From Streptomyces sp. NBC_00483 (GTDB taxonomy: Bacteria; Actinomycetota; Actinomycetes; Streptomycetales; Streptomycetaceae), in the NCBI RefSeq assembly GCF_036013745.1, contig NZ_CP107880.1, positions 7,750,001-7,814,000 of the forward strand: a stretch of DNA of 64,000 bases, given 5' to 3'. Shown piece after piece: positions 8,545 to 15,925 of the stretch (its first letter is position 1; the number at the start of each line of letters is the position of its first letter). The translations under genes were made by a program, and so were the position numbers. The notes beneath the pieces are model-generated. The model was not told the origin of the DNA, did not search any database, and saw only the letters and a list, made by a program, of their open reading frames with translations.

Positions 8545-8936
8545 GGTGGGGGTCCTTCCGGGGGAGCGGGTGGCGCGGTGCGGTGCGTTGCGGGTGGGTG
8601 GTGGCTGGCTGCGGTGGATGTCGGGTGGGTGGTGCCGGGGCGGGGGTCGGAGCGGGGTGCTGCCCGCACCGGGGGCCGCCCCTGTGCCCACCCGTACCGC
8701 CCCTCTGGGGCGGCCCGATTGCCCACAGGGGCGGCGGTCCGATGCCCGCAGGGGGCGGCGGTTCGATGCCCGCAGGGGCGGCGGCGGCGCGGTTGTTCAC
8801 AGGGGTGGCGCTGCGGTCATCGGAACGCTCGCATGGCTGCGTGATCCGCGCAAGAGGTCTCGCGCAGATCGCGCAACCTGTGCCATGATCCGGGCGGGCC
8901 GCCCAACGCCGGGCGTTCCCAAGGAGGTTCGATCCT
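8545..8936. promoter_or_regulatory. Divergent promoter region of the acid-sugar divergon
   Basis: The 392 bp between the aldo/keto reductase and the DUF1537 kinase hold no convincing gene. The left half contains 24-bp tandem repeats (8716-8811). Nearer the kinase start are three CGCGCA hexamers at 8847-8852, 8861-8866 and 8870-8875. Direct repeats of this kind are plausible DeoR-family half sites, and a DeoR regulator is encoded three genes away. The strong AAGGAGG at 8921-8927 belongs to the kinase gene. Operator assignment is inference. Confidence 0.5.
8716..8811. repeat. 24-bp tandem repeat array, four imperfect units
   Basis: Units start at 8716, 8740, 8764 and 8788. The shared core is GATGCCCGCAGGGGCGGCGG with point changes; the fourth copy is the most diverged. 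A further related 24-bp segment lies at 8692-8715. The array occupies the intergenic space of two divergent operons and encodes nothing on either strand. Function is unknown; it could be a spacer that evolves by slippage or a multi-copy protein binding site. Confidence 0.8.
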
Positions 8937-10238
8937 GTGGCTTCGTCGCCCCCGCTCCCCGCTGTGCTCGCGCTCGCGGACGACCTGTCCGGCGCGGCCG
9001 AGGTCGCCCGTGCGCTCGGCGGCCCGGTGCGCCTGTGCCTCACCACTCCGACCGGCGGTGCCGCGGCCGGGGCGCACGACCTCGTCGTGGACCTGAACAC
9101 ACGGCATCTGCCACCTGCCGATGCGGCGGATGCCGTGCGTTCGGCCCTGGGCTCCGGGCGTTCCGGCGCTCCGGGCGCTGCGGGCCCCGGCGCTCTGGTC
9201 TTCGGGGGTCCTGACGCGTACGGGCTGCTCTACAAGAAGATCGATTCGCAGCTGCGCGGCAACGTCGCCGCAGAGGCCGTGGCGTACGCCGAGGGTGCCG
9301 AGGCCCTCGTCGTCGCGCCCGCGCTGCCCGCCGCCCGGCGCACCGTGACGGGTGGTGTCGTGCACGTGGACGGGGTGCCGCTGCACGAAACGAACGGCTG
9401 GCGCGCGGAACGCGCAACGCCGCCGCGATCGGTGGCGGAGGCGTTCTCGGGGCTGCCGGTGCGGACGATCCCGTTGGAGGTCGTACGCTCCGGACTCCCG
9501 CACCTCGAAGCTGAGTTGAAGAGTGTGGTGGCCTCCGGTGCCCACCCGGCCCCGGACGCCGAGACCGACGCCGACCTCGACGCCATCGTGGCGGCCGCCC
9601 TGCGTCTGGGTCCCGGGCTCCGGCTGCTCGGCAGCGGAGGCTTGGCGGGTGCACTCGGCCGGGCGCTCGCGCGGCCCGCCGTGCCCGCGCCCGCACCGCA
9701 GCCCGCGCGTGCCGCCACCCCGCTGCTCGTGGTGGCGGGAACGGCGGAACCGGGGGTGGTGCGGCAGATCGCGCACCTCACGGCGCTCGGCATGCGCCAT
9801 CTTCCCATCGCCCCGGCGGAGTTGATGGCCGGAGCGGTGGAGGTGCGGGCGGGTGCGGTGGAGGTGCGGGCCGGTGCGGTGGAGGTGCGCGCGGGCGACG
9901 CGCCGGTGGACACCGTCCTGTCCATCGACGGCTCGGCGGGACTCCACCCCGGCGGCGGACGCGCGCTCAGCGCGGCCCTCGCCGCGCTCACCACCGCCTG
10001 GCCCGGCCGCCCCGACCTCGTCCTCACCGGCGGCGAGACCGCACGAGCCACACTGGACGCCCTGGGCGTACGAGAGTTGGAGCCGGTCGACGAGATCCAC
10101 CACGGCGCCGTCCACTCCCGCACCCCCGACGGCCGCAGCGTCGTGACCCGCCCCGGCAGTTACGGCGCCGAGGACTCGCTCCTCCGCATCGCGACGGCCC
10201 TGCGCCCGCACCTGGCAGCCACCCCGGCGGCGGGCTGA
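8937..10238 (+). CDS. dtnK: Four-carbon acid sugar kinase (DUF1537 family, DtnK/OtnK type)
   Basis: This 433-residue kinase phosphorylates acid sugars such as threonate or erythronate at the 4-position. The N-terminal domain has the family motif ADDLSGA (residues 14-20) and KKIDSQLRGN (about 100-109); the C-terminal nucleotide-binding domain ends with LTGGETA and RPGSYGAED. The GTG start has AAGGAGG 9 nt upstream. It is followed by pdxA2, a pairing known for D-threonate use, where the product is oxidised and decarboxylated to dihydroxyacetone phosphate. Residues 299-319 are three copies of the heptapeptide GAVEVRA, not a normal feature of the family. Exact substrate (D-threonate, L-threonate or D-erythronate) is not decided by sequence alone. 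Confidence 0.88.
   Translation: MASSPPLPAVLALADDLSGAAEVARALGGPVRLCLTTPTGGAAAGAHDLVVDLNTRHLPPADAADAVRSALGSGRSGAPGAAGPGALVFGGPDAYGLLYKKIDSQLRGNVAAEAVAYAEGAEALVVAPALPAARRTVTGGVVHVDGVPLHETNGWRAERATPPRSVAEAFSGLPVRTIPLEVVRSGLPHLEAELKSVVASGAHPAPDAETDADLDAIVAAALRLGPGLRLLGSGGLAGALGRALARPAVPAPAPQPARAATPLLVVAGTAEPGVVRQIAHLTALGMRHLPIAPAELMAGAVEVRAGAVEVRAGAVEVRAGDAPVDTVLSIDGSAGLHPGGGRALSAALAALTTAWPGRPDLVLTGGETARATLDALGVRELEPVDEIHHGAVHSRTPDGRSVVTRPGSYGAEDSLLRIATALRPHLAATPAAG
9831..9893 (+). repeat. In-frame 21-bp triplication inside the DUF1537 kinase
   Basis: Three consecutive 21-bp units begin at 9831, 9852 and 9873 and encode the heptapeptide GAVEVRA three times. The copies differ at only a few bases. 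The insertion lies between the two domains of the kinase and keeps frame, so a recent expansion of a surface linker is likely. Confidence 0.9.
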
Positions 10239-10282
10239 ACCCGCCGCCGCGTGCCCGACCCACCTTCCCCCTAGGAGTCACC

Positions 10283-11290
10283 ATGAGCCCCGACCTGCCC
10301 CAACTCCCGCTCATCGCCGTCACGATGGGCGACGGCGCCGGCGTCGGCCCCGAGGTCGTCGTCGCCGCACTGCTCGATGAGGCGGTCCTCGGACGCTGCC
10401 GCCCCGTCGTCATCGGCGACGCGGCGCGGCTGCGCGAGGCGGCCCGCATCCTGAACCTGGAGTGCGAGGTGGCCGCGGTCGACCACCCCCGCGACGCGGT
10501 CTTCACGCCCGGCCGCGTGAACGTCGTCGACCTCGCCCTGCTCCCCGCCGACCTGCCCTGGGGCAAGCTCTCCGAGGTCGCGGGCGACGCGGCGTACGAG
10601 TTCGTGAAGCGCGCCGCCGAACTCGCGCTCGCGGGAGACGTCCAGGGCATCTGCACGGCCCCGCTCAACAAGGAGGCCCTGCACGCCGCCGGACACATCT
10701 ACCCCGGACACACCGAACTCCTGGCACACCTCACCGGCACCGAAGAGGTGTCGATGATGCTGTCCACGGAGAAAGTCAAGGTCATCCACGTGACCACGCA
10801 CATCGGCCTCATCGACGCGGTCAACCGCATCGAGCCGGGCCTCGTCGAGCGCACCGTGCGCCGCGGCCACGAGGCGATGGTCCGCGCCGGAACCCCGAAT
10901 CCCGTCATCGGCGTCTGCGGCATCAACCCGCACGCGGGCGAGAACGGCCTGTTCGGCTACGGCGAGGAGGCGGAGAAGATCGAACCGGCCCTGGAGAAGC
11001 TGAAGGCCGCGGGCGTGGACGCACGGGGCCCGCTCCCCGCCGACACCGCCTTCTTCCTCGCCTCGCGCGGCGATTACGACCTCATCGTGGCGATGTACCA
11101 CGACCAGGGACACGGCCCCGTGAAGGTCCTCGGCATCGAGGCGGGCGTGAACCTGACGGTCGGCCTGCCCGTGATCCGCACGTCCGTCGACCACGGCACC
11201 GCGTTCGACATCGCGGGAACCGGCAAGGCCGAGGCCGGTAGCATGGTCGAGGCCCTTCGCCAGGCGGCCGAGATGGCCACAGCGTCGTAG
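10283..11290 (+). CDS. pdxA2: PdxA2-type 4-hydroxythreonine-4-phosphate dehydrogenase family, acid-sugar phosphate dehydrogenase
   Basis: This 335-residue NAD-dependent oxidative decarboxylase has GDGAGVGPE (residues 16-24), TAPLNKEAL, PGHTELLA, and the metal-binding histidines of THIGL and YHDQGHGPVK (about 272-281). AGGAG precedes the ATG. Biosynthetic PdxA acts on 4-phosphohydroxy-L-threonine. Here it directly follows a DUF1537 kinase, the arrangement of PdxA2 proteins that convert D-threonate 4-phosphate to dihydroxyacetone phosphate and CO2. No vitamin B6 genes are nearby, which favours the catabolic role. Confidence 0.9.
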   Translation: MSPDLPQLPLIAVTMGDGAGVGPEVVVAALLDEAVLGRCRPVVIGDAARLREAARILNLECEVAAVDHPRDAVFTPGRVNVVDLALLPADLPWGKLSEVAGDAAYEFVKRAAELALAGDVQGICTAPLNKEALHAAGHIYPGHTELLAHLTGTEEVSMMLSTEKVKVIHVTTHIGLIDAVNRIEPGLVERTVRRGHEAMVRAGTPNPVIGVCGINPHAGENGLFGYGEEAEKIEPALEKLKAAGVDARGPLPADTAFFLASRGDYDLIVAMYHDQGHGPVKVLGIEAGVNLTVGLPVIRTSVDHGTAFDIAGTGKAEAGSMVEALRQAAEMATAS

Positions 11291-11300
11291 CAGACGGGCC

Positions 11301-11425
11301 TTCCGCCCCGGCGGTCGAACCGCCATCCGCCCCGGCGGACTGAACCGCCATCCGCCCCGGCGGTCCGAGCCGCCTTCGGCCCAGGCGGCCCGAACCGCCC
11401 TCCGACCCGGCGGCCCGAACCGCCT
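11301..11425. repeat. 25-bp tandem repeat array, five units, between pdxA2 and the DeoR gene
   Basis: Units start at 11301, 11326, 11351, 11376 and 11401 with an exact 25-bp period. The consensus begins TCCGCCCCGGCGG and ends CCGAACCGCC. Each unit holds an inverted repeat GGCGG...CCGCC that can fold as a small hairpin, so the transcript would carry five hairpins in a row. It starts 10 bp after the pdxA2 stop and ends 48 bp before the regulator gene. Confidence 0.88.
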
Positions 11426-11473
11426 TCCCCTGCACCGCCGTTGACCGCCGCCGCACCGTAGAGGACCGACCAG

Positions 11474-12295
11474 ATGTCGTCACCGAGCTCCCAGCCGCCC
11501 GGCTCTCCGCCGCCCACCTCCCAGGCGCAGGGCTCCCGGGCCCGCCGGGACCGCATCGTCGACCTGGCCACCACCACAGGACTCGCCAACGTCGAGGAAC
11601 TCTCCCAGCTCTTCGAGGTCACCCCGTCCACCATCCGCCGCGACCTCGCACGCCTCACAGCGGAGGGCCGGCTCGCCCGTACCTACGGCGGCGCGATGGC
11701 CCTGTCCGCGCACCCCGAGGCCTCGCTGCGGCAGCGCACGGGGGAGGCGTACGACGAGAAGCGTGCCATCGCGCAGTGGGCGGCGCGCGCGGTGGAGCCG
11801 GGCGAGACGCTGCTCCTCGACGCCGGTACGACGGTCGGCGCGCTCGCCCATGAGCTGCGCGCCATCAAGGAGTTGACCATCGCGACGACGGGCCTGACCG
11901 CGCTGCACGCGCTCGCCGACGCGGAGGGCGTGCACGTCGAATGCCTCGGCGGCACGCTGCGCCCGCTCAGCCAGGGGTTCGTGGGTCCGCTCACCGAGGC
12001 CGCCCTGGAGCGGATGTCGTTCGACCGCGTCTTCCTCGGTGCCGACGGCGTCACGGTCGACCGCGGCATCTGCGAGGCGGACCTGCGCCAGACCCGCCTC
12101 AAGGAGCTCATGGCCCGCAGGGCCGACCACGTCTACGTCCTCGCCCACGGCAGCAAGCTGGGCCGCGCCCCGTTCCACGCGTGGGCGACGCTGAAGGAGG
12201 GCTGGACCCTGGTGACCGACGCGTCGGCGCCGGCGGAGCAGGTCAGAGCGTTCGAGGCGCGCGGGGTGCGGGTGGAGGTCGCGGGAAGCGGGTGA
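11474..12295 (+). CDS. DeoR-family transcriptional regulator
   Basis: This 273-residue regulator has an N-terminal winged helix-turn-helix (about residues 25-75; VEELSQLFEVTPSTIRRDL then RTYGGA) and a C-terminal DeoRC sugar-phosphate sensor domain with LLDAGTTV near 117-124 and FLGADGV near 187-193. DeoR proteins usually repress a nearby sugar catabolic operon and respond to a phosphorylated intermediate. Its place after dtnK and pdxA2 makes it the likely regulator of the divergon, with the phosphorylated acid sugar as a reasonable effector (inference). GAGGA lies 8 nt before the ATG. Confidence 0.9.
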   Translation: MSSPSSQPPGSPPPTSQAQGSRARRDRIVDLATTTGLANVEELSQLFEVTPSTIRRDLARLTAEGRLARTYGGAMALSAHPEASLRQRTGEAYDEKRAIAQWAARAVEPGETLLLDAGTTVGALAHELRAIKELTIATTGLTALHALADAEGVHVECLGGTLRPLSQGFVGPLTEAALERMSFDRVFLGADGVTVDRGICEADLRQTRLKELMARRADHVYVLAHGSKLGRAPFHAWATLKEGWTLVTDASAPAEQVRAFEARGVRVEVAGSG

Positions 12296-12359
12296 CCGTA
12301 CCGGCCCGCCAAGTGTCGTTGGGGCTGGGGTAGTTGAGTCACAAGGGGTGCGCGGGGCC

Positions 12360-12409
12360 TTGCCACCGGATCCGGCGGCACTCTATTGTCCCGCGCAGAA
12401 AGCGCTTTC
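12360..12409 (+). promoter_or_regulatory. Pectate lyase promoter with LacI-type palindromic operator
   Basis: A perfect 12-bp palindrome GAAAGCGCTTTC lies at 12398-12409. Palindromes with a central CG are typical LacI-family operators. A possible -35 TTGCCA (12360-12365) and -10 TATTGT (12384-12389), 18 bp apart, would put the palindrome at about the transcription start, a repressing position. No LacI regulator is encoded in this window. Confidence 0.55.
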
Positions 12410-12525
12410 CCCCTCTCGTTGCCGGTCGTCACACCGGTTGCACCGGCATGCCCAGAGCACACCTGAATCAGTGCACTGCACCGCGCTGCGCTGCACCTGC
12501 ACTGCACCGGAAGGGAACCACGACG

Positions 12526-13638
12526 ATGAAGTTACCCAGATCCGTCTCGCTCCGCCTCACCGCCGGGATCGGCGCGCTCGCCCTCGCGGGAGCCGCCGCG
12601 ATGACGCTGTCGACGTCCGAGGCCTCGGCGGCCGTGACCGGCACCGCCACCGGCTACGCCACGCAGAACGGCGGGACCACCGGAGGCGCGGGCGGAACGA
12701 CCGTACGGGCCACCACCGGGACCCAGATCCACGCGGCGCTGTGCAACCGCGCGAGCGACAGCACCCCGATCACCATCGAGGTCGAGGGCACGATCAACCA
12801 CGGCAACACCAGCAAGGTGTCGGGCGACAGCTGCAACACGGCCGCCGGTGTGATCGAGCTCAAGCAGATCAGCAACGTCACGCTCGTGGGTGTCGGCAAC
12901 GGCGCGGTCTTCGACCAACTCGGCATCCACATCCGCGAGTCCAGCAACATCATCATCCAGAACGTGACGGTCCAGAACGTCAAGAAGTCCGGCTCGCCCA
13001 CCTCCAACGGCGGCGACGCCATCGGCATGGAGAGCGATGTCCGCAACGTCTGGGTGGACCATGTGAACCTGCGTGCCTCGGGCGGCGAGTCGGAGGGCTA
13101 CGACGGCCTCTTCGACATGAAGGACGACACCAGGTACGTCACCCTCTCGTACAGCACGCTGCGCAACTCGGGCCGTGGTGGCCTCATCGGCTCCAGCGAG
13201 ACGGAGCTGTCCAACGGCTTCATCACGTTCCACCACAACCTGTACGAGAACATCGACTCCCGCGCACCTCTGCTGCGCGGTGGCACGGCGCACATGTACA
13301 ACAACTACTACGTGAGCCTCAACGAGTCGGGCATCAACTCCCGCGCGGGCGCCAAGGCCAAGGTCGACAACAACTACTTCAAGAACTCGAAGGACGTCCT
13401 CGGCACGTTCTACACGACCGCCGCCGGGTCCTGGCAGGTCAGTGGCAACACCTTCGACAACGTGACCTGGTCGGCCGCCGAGAGCGACTACAAGCCGGCC
13501 GGACCGAACCCGGTGTCGAACACCACGGTCTCGATCCCGTACTCCTTCAAGCTCGACTCCGCGTCCTGCGTGCCGAGTGTCGTGGGCGAGACGGCGGGCG
13601 CCAACAAGGGCATGAAGGTGTCGGACGGCAGCTGCTAG
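12526..13638 (+). CDS. Secreted pectate lyase (PL1 family), with TTA codon
   Basis: This 370-residue enzyme cleaves polygalacturonate by beta-elimination outside the cell. Residues 1-36 form a Sec signal peptide ending near SEASA. The mature part is a right-handed beta-helix with the family motif VWVDHVNL, the calcium-binding YDGLFDMKDD, and RAPLLRGG followed by HMYNNYY near residues 246-262 with the catalytic arginine. The start at 12526 follows GGAAGGGAA; an in-frame extension to 12334 has no signal-like start. Codon 3 (12532-12534) is TTA, so translation should depend on the bldA tRNA, which ties the enzyme to development or late growth. Confidence 0.93.
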   Translation: MKLPRSVSLRLTAGIGALALAGAAAMTLSTSEASAAVTGTATGYATQNGGTTGGAGGTTVRATTGTQIHAALCNRASDSTPITIEVEGTINHGNTSKVSGDSCNTAAGVIELKQISNVTLVGVGNGAVFDQLGIHIRESSNIIIQNVTVQNVKKSGSPTSNGGDAIGMESDVRNVWVDHVNLRASGGESEGYDGLFDMKDDTRYVTLSYSTLRNSGRGGLIGSSETELSNGFITFHHNLYENIDSRAPLLRGGTAHMYNNYYVSLNESGINSRAGAKAKVDNNYFKNSKDVLGTFYTTAAGSWQVSGNTFDNVTWSAAESDYKPAGPNPVSNTTVSIPYSFKLDSASCVPSVVGETAGANKGMKVSDGSC

Positions 13639-13683
13639 CTCGCGGTGGCCGACCTCAACCGACCCGAGGTCTCACGCGACATC

Positions 13684-13720
13684 GGGCCCGTCCACCGGTG
13701 CCTCACCGGTGGCCGGGCCC
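13684..13720. terminator. Bidirectional terminator hairpin
   Basis: GGGCCCG (13684-13690) and CCACCGGTG (13692-13700) pair with CACCGGTGG (13704-13712) and CGGGCCC (13714-13720) around a CCT loop. It lies between the convergent pectate lyase and lamin-tail genes and should end both transcripts. Confidence 0.85.
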
Positions 13721-13749
13721 TGCGCTACGGGTGGCGGGCCGTGGCCCGG

Positions 13750-14241
13750 TCAGCCGTGGTACGCGATGTACCCGTTGCGGTCCCGGTCGTTCGTCGACGC
13801 CTTGTACGAGTGGACGTCGGAGCGGGGGCCCGACGGCTTGTACAGGTAGATGGTGTCCTTGTCGTTGTTCCACATGAAGTTGCAGTTGTCGCGGTAGACG
13901 ACGTTCTTCGCGTCGGAGTCGCTGCCGTTGCCGCCGCGCAGCTTGACGTAGTCACCGGGCTGCAGGGAGTGGCTCGCGGTGAACTTGAAGCGGTTCCCCG
14001 TGGCGTCCTTCACGAGGTACCCCTTGAGGTTCACCGTCGCGGTCCGCGAGTAGTTCTTGATGGTCAGGTACTCGTTCTTGGTGTTGCCGCCCGAGCAGCG
14101 GTTGGAGTCCGGGCCCGGGGCGTTGTACTGAACGCCCCGGATCTTCAGGGCCGATGAGTACTCGGCGGCCTGCGCGGGCGTCACGGCCGCGGCGAGCGCG
14201 GCGGCGGCGAAGACGGCGGGCAGGGCGTAGCGGTAGCGCAT
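13750..14241 (-). CDS. Small secreted lamin-tail-domain protein
   Basis: This 163-residue protein has a Sec signal peptide of about 25 residues (ending TPAQA) and one lamin tail domain: an Ig-like beta-sandwich with KIRGVQYNAPG near 33-43, NEYLTIKNYS near 56-65 and LQPGDYVKLRGG near 92-103. Such modules are common in secreted Streptomyces proteins but have no agreed enzymatic role; binding to polymers or surfaces is possible. Two cysteines (about residues 49 and 119) could form a disulfide. It converges on the pectate lyase gene across a shared hairpin. Confidence 0.85.
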   Translation of the reverse strand: MRYRYALPAVFAAAALAAAVTPAQAAEYSSALKIRGVQYNAPGPDSNRCSGGNTKNEYLTIKNYSRTATVNLKGYLVKDATGNRFKFTASHSLQPGDYVKLRGGNGSDSDAKNVVYRDNCNFMWNNDKDTIYLYKPSGPRSDVHSYKASTNDRDRNGYIAYHG

Positions 14242-14306
14242 GAGGTTCCCCCCTCAGTTGTTCTGGTGAAGCTCCGAGAGCATATGACACGTGAATGCCT
14301 AGTGGA

Positions 14307-14327
14307 GTACATGTGTAGAAAATGTAC
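14307..14327. promoter_or_regulatory. AT-rich inverted repeat upstream of the lamin-tail gene
   Basis: GTACAT (14307-14312) and ATGTAC (14322-14327) form a perfect inverted repeat with a 9-bp spacer, 66 bp upstream of the lamin-tail start. The surrounding DNA is unusually AT-rich for this window, which fits a promoter with an operator. No regulator can be assigned. Confidence 0.45.
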
Positions 14328-14359
14328 GCATGCTGGTATGGAGGGGGGATGGCTCGACG

Positions 14360-15925
14360 TCAGGGCGTGCTGATCGACGCCCCCGGCCCCAGCGGTATGT
14401 CGAAGCCGTAGAAGATGCCGAGCACGGCCAGCCACGCCACCAGGAACGGCACCACGAAAACCGACAACCGCGAGAGCAGGGAGCCCAGTTGGGCCTCCGG
14501 CTCGTAGCGTTTGAGGACCGTCAGGAGCAGGAAGACGTAGGGGTTCAGCGGCGTGATCATCTGGGTGGCCGAGTCACCGATGCGGAACGCCGCCTGGGTG
14601 ACCGCCGGTTCCATGTGGAGCAGCATGAAGGCCGGGACGAAGACCGGGGCCACCAAGGACCACAGCGCCGAGCCCGACGTGATGAACAGGTTCAGTACGC
14701 ACACCAGCAGGACGAAGGCCACCAGGCCCAAGTAGCCCGTCAGGCCCACCGATTCGAGCAGCGCCGCGCCCTTCACGGCCAGCAGCGTGCCCAGGTTCGT
14801 CCAGTCGAAGACGCCGATGACCTGCGCGATGACCAGGATCAGCACGATGTACGCGGACATGCCCGTGATCGCGTCGGCCATCATGCGCGGCACGTCCTCG
14901 AAGCGCGTCACCGCCTTGACCGTACGGCCGTAGACCGCGCCGGCCAGGAGGAACGCCAGGAAGAGGAGCGGGACGATGCCGTCCAGGACCGGGGAGGGGA
15001 CCAGCGCCCCGCCTTCGCCGCGCAGCGGGGAGCCGGGCAGCAGCCAGCAGGTGATGACCACGGCGGCGTAGGCGAGGACCGCGAGTCCGGCGCGGAGCAT
15101 GCCGCGGCGTTGGAGGTCGGTGACCTCTGTAGTCACCGCGTTCCCCGCGCCGTCGGTGTCATCGGCCGCGGTCGGCTGCGGCAGTCGCGGCTCCAGGACC
15201 CGCGAGATGAGGAAGCCGCCGATGAGGGCGAGGACGACGCTCGCGGACGCCGTGTAGAAGTAGTTGATCAGGATGTGTGTCGGGGCGTCCGCGCCCTGCG
15301 GGAGTACCTGCGCGGCCTGATGGGTGATGCCCGTGTAGAGGGCGTCGAGGGCGCCGATCGTGAAGCCCGCCGCGTACCCCGCGCACACGCAGGCGAAGCC
15401 GCCGATCAGGCCCGCGACCGGGTTGCGGCCCGCGTTCTTGAACACCAGCGCGGCCAGCGGCGGGATCACCAGGATCGCCACGTCGCTCATCAAGTGGGCC
15501 TGCGCCGCCACGAAGGCGACCAGGTAGGGGAGGAGCCACCCGGGGGCGCGGGAGATCGAGGCACGGACCACCGTCTCCAGGAGGCCGGTGCGTTCGGCCA
15601 CGCCCACCGCCGCCATCATCAGCAGCACCGTGCCGAGCGACGGGAAGCCCGTGAAGTTGGGGATGAAGTTCTCCAGGAGCCAGACCACGCCGTCCCCGGT
15701 GAACACCCCCTGCACCGCGACCGTCTTGTCCTCGCCGGGTATGCGCACCGTCGCGCCCGCCGCCGCGAGCGCCGTGGAGACGGCGCCCACGAGGACGAAC
15801 AGACCGAGGAAGAGGAGGACCGGGTGGGGCAGCTTGTTGCCCACCCGCTCGATGCCGGACATGGCCTTGTCGATGAACCCCCGTCTGGTGGGGGCCTTCT
15901 CGGGTGCCGGCGCCTGTGTCGTCAT
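14360..15925 (-). CDS. AbgT-family transporter (p-aminobenzoyl-glutamate type)
   Basis: This 521-residue membrane protein has roughly eleven to thirteen membrane segments and the AbgT landmarks GIERVGNKLPHPVLLF (about 24-39), SDVAILVIPPLAALVF in the middle and the C-terminal RIGDSATQMITPLNPY. AbgT proteins carry p-aminobenzoyl-glutamate or related compounds and some export sulfonamides. Its ATG overlaps the amidohydrolase stop (ATGA), as in E. coli where abgT follows hydrolase genes. It probably brings in an N-acyl amino acid that the partner hydrolyses. Confidence 0.9.
   Translation of the reverse strand: MTTQAPAPEKAPTRRGFIDKAMSGIERVGNKLPHPVLLFLGLFVLVGAVSTALAAAGATVRIPGEDKTVAVQGVFTGDGVVWLLENFIPNFTGFPSLGTVLLMMAAVGVAERTGLLETVVRASISRAPGWLLPYLVAFVAAQAHLMSDVAILVIPPLAALVFKNAGRNPVAGLIGGFACVCAGYAAGFTIGALDALYTGITHQAAQVLPQGADAPTHILINYFYTASASVVLALIGGFLISRVLEPRLPQPTAADDTDGAGNAVTTEVTDLQRRGMLRAGLAVLAYAAVVITCWLLPGSPLRGEGGALVPSPVLDGIVPLLFLAFLLAGAVYGRTVKAVTRFEDVPRMMADAITGMSAYIVLILVIAQVIGVFDWTNLGTLLAVKGAALLESVGLTGYLGLVAFVLLVCVLNLFITSGSALWSLVAPVFVPAFMLLHMEPAVTQAAFRIGDSATQMITPLNPYVFLLLTVLKRYEPEAQLGSLLSRLSVFVVPFLVAWLAVLGIFYGFDIPLGPGASISTP

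Noticed and set aside
8817..10211. 464-codon frame opposite the DUF1537 kinase
   Set aside because: Histidine, arginine and glycine rich shadow with repeats mirrored from the real gene; no ribosome site or domain.
10283..11290. Role in vitamin B6 synthesis (PdxA)
   Set aside because: The neighbour is a DUF1537 kinase and no other B6 gene is near, so the catabolic PdxA2 role fits better.
11301..11425. CRISPR-like array
   Set aside because: Units are contiguous with no spacers, so it is a plain tandem repeat. No cas genes are present.
12348..13877. 509-codon frame overlapping the pectate lyase in another frame
   Set aside because: The pectate lyase frame has signal peptide and family motifs; this frame runs past the terminator hairpin and has no recognisable content.
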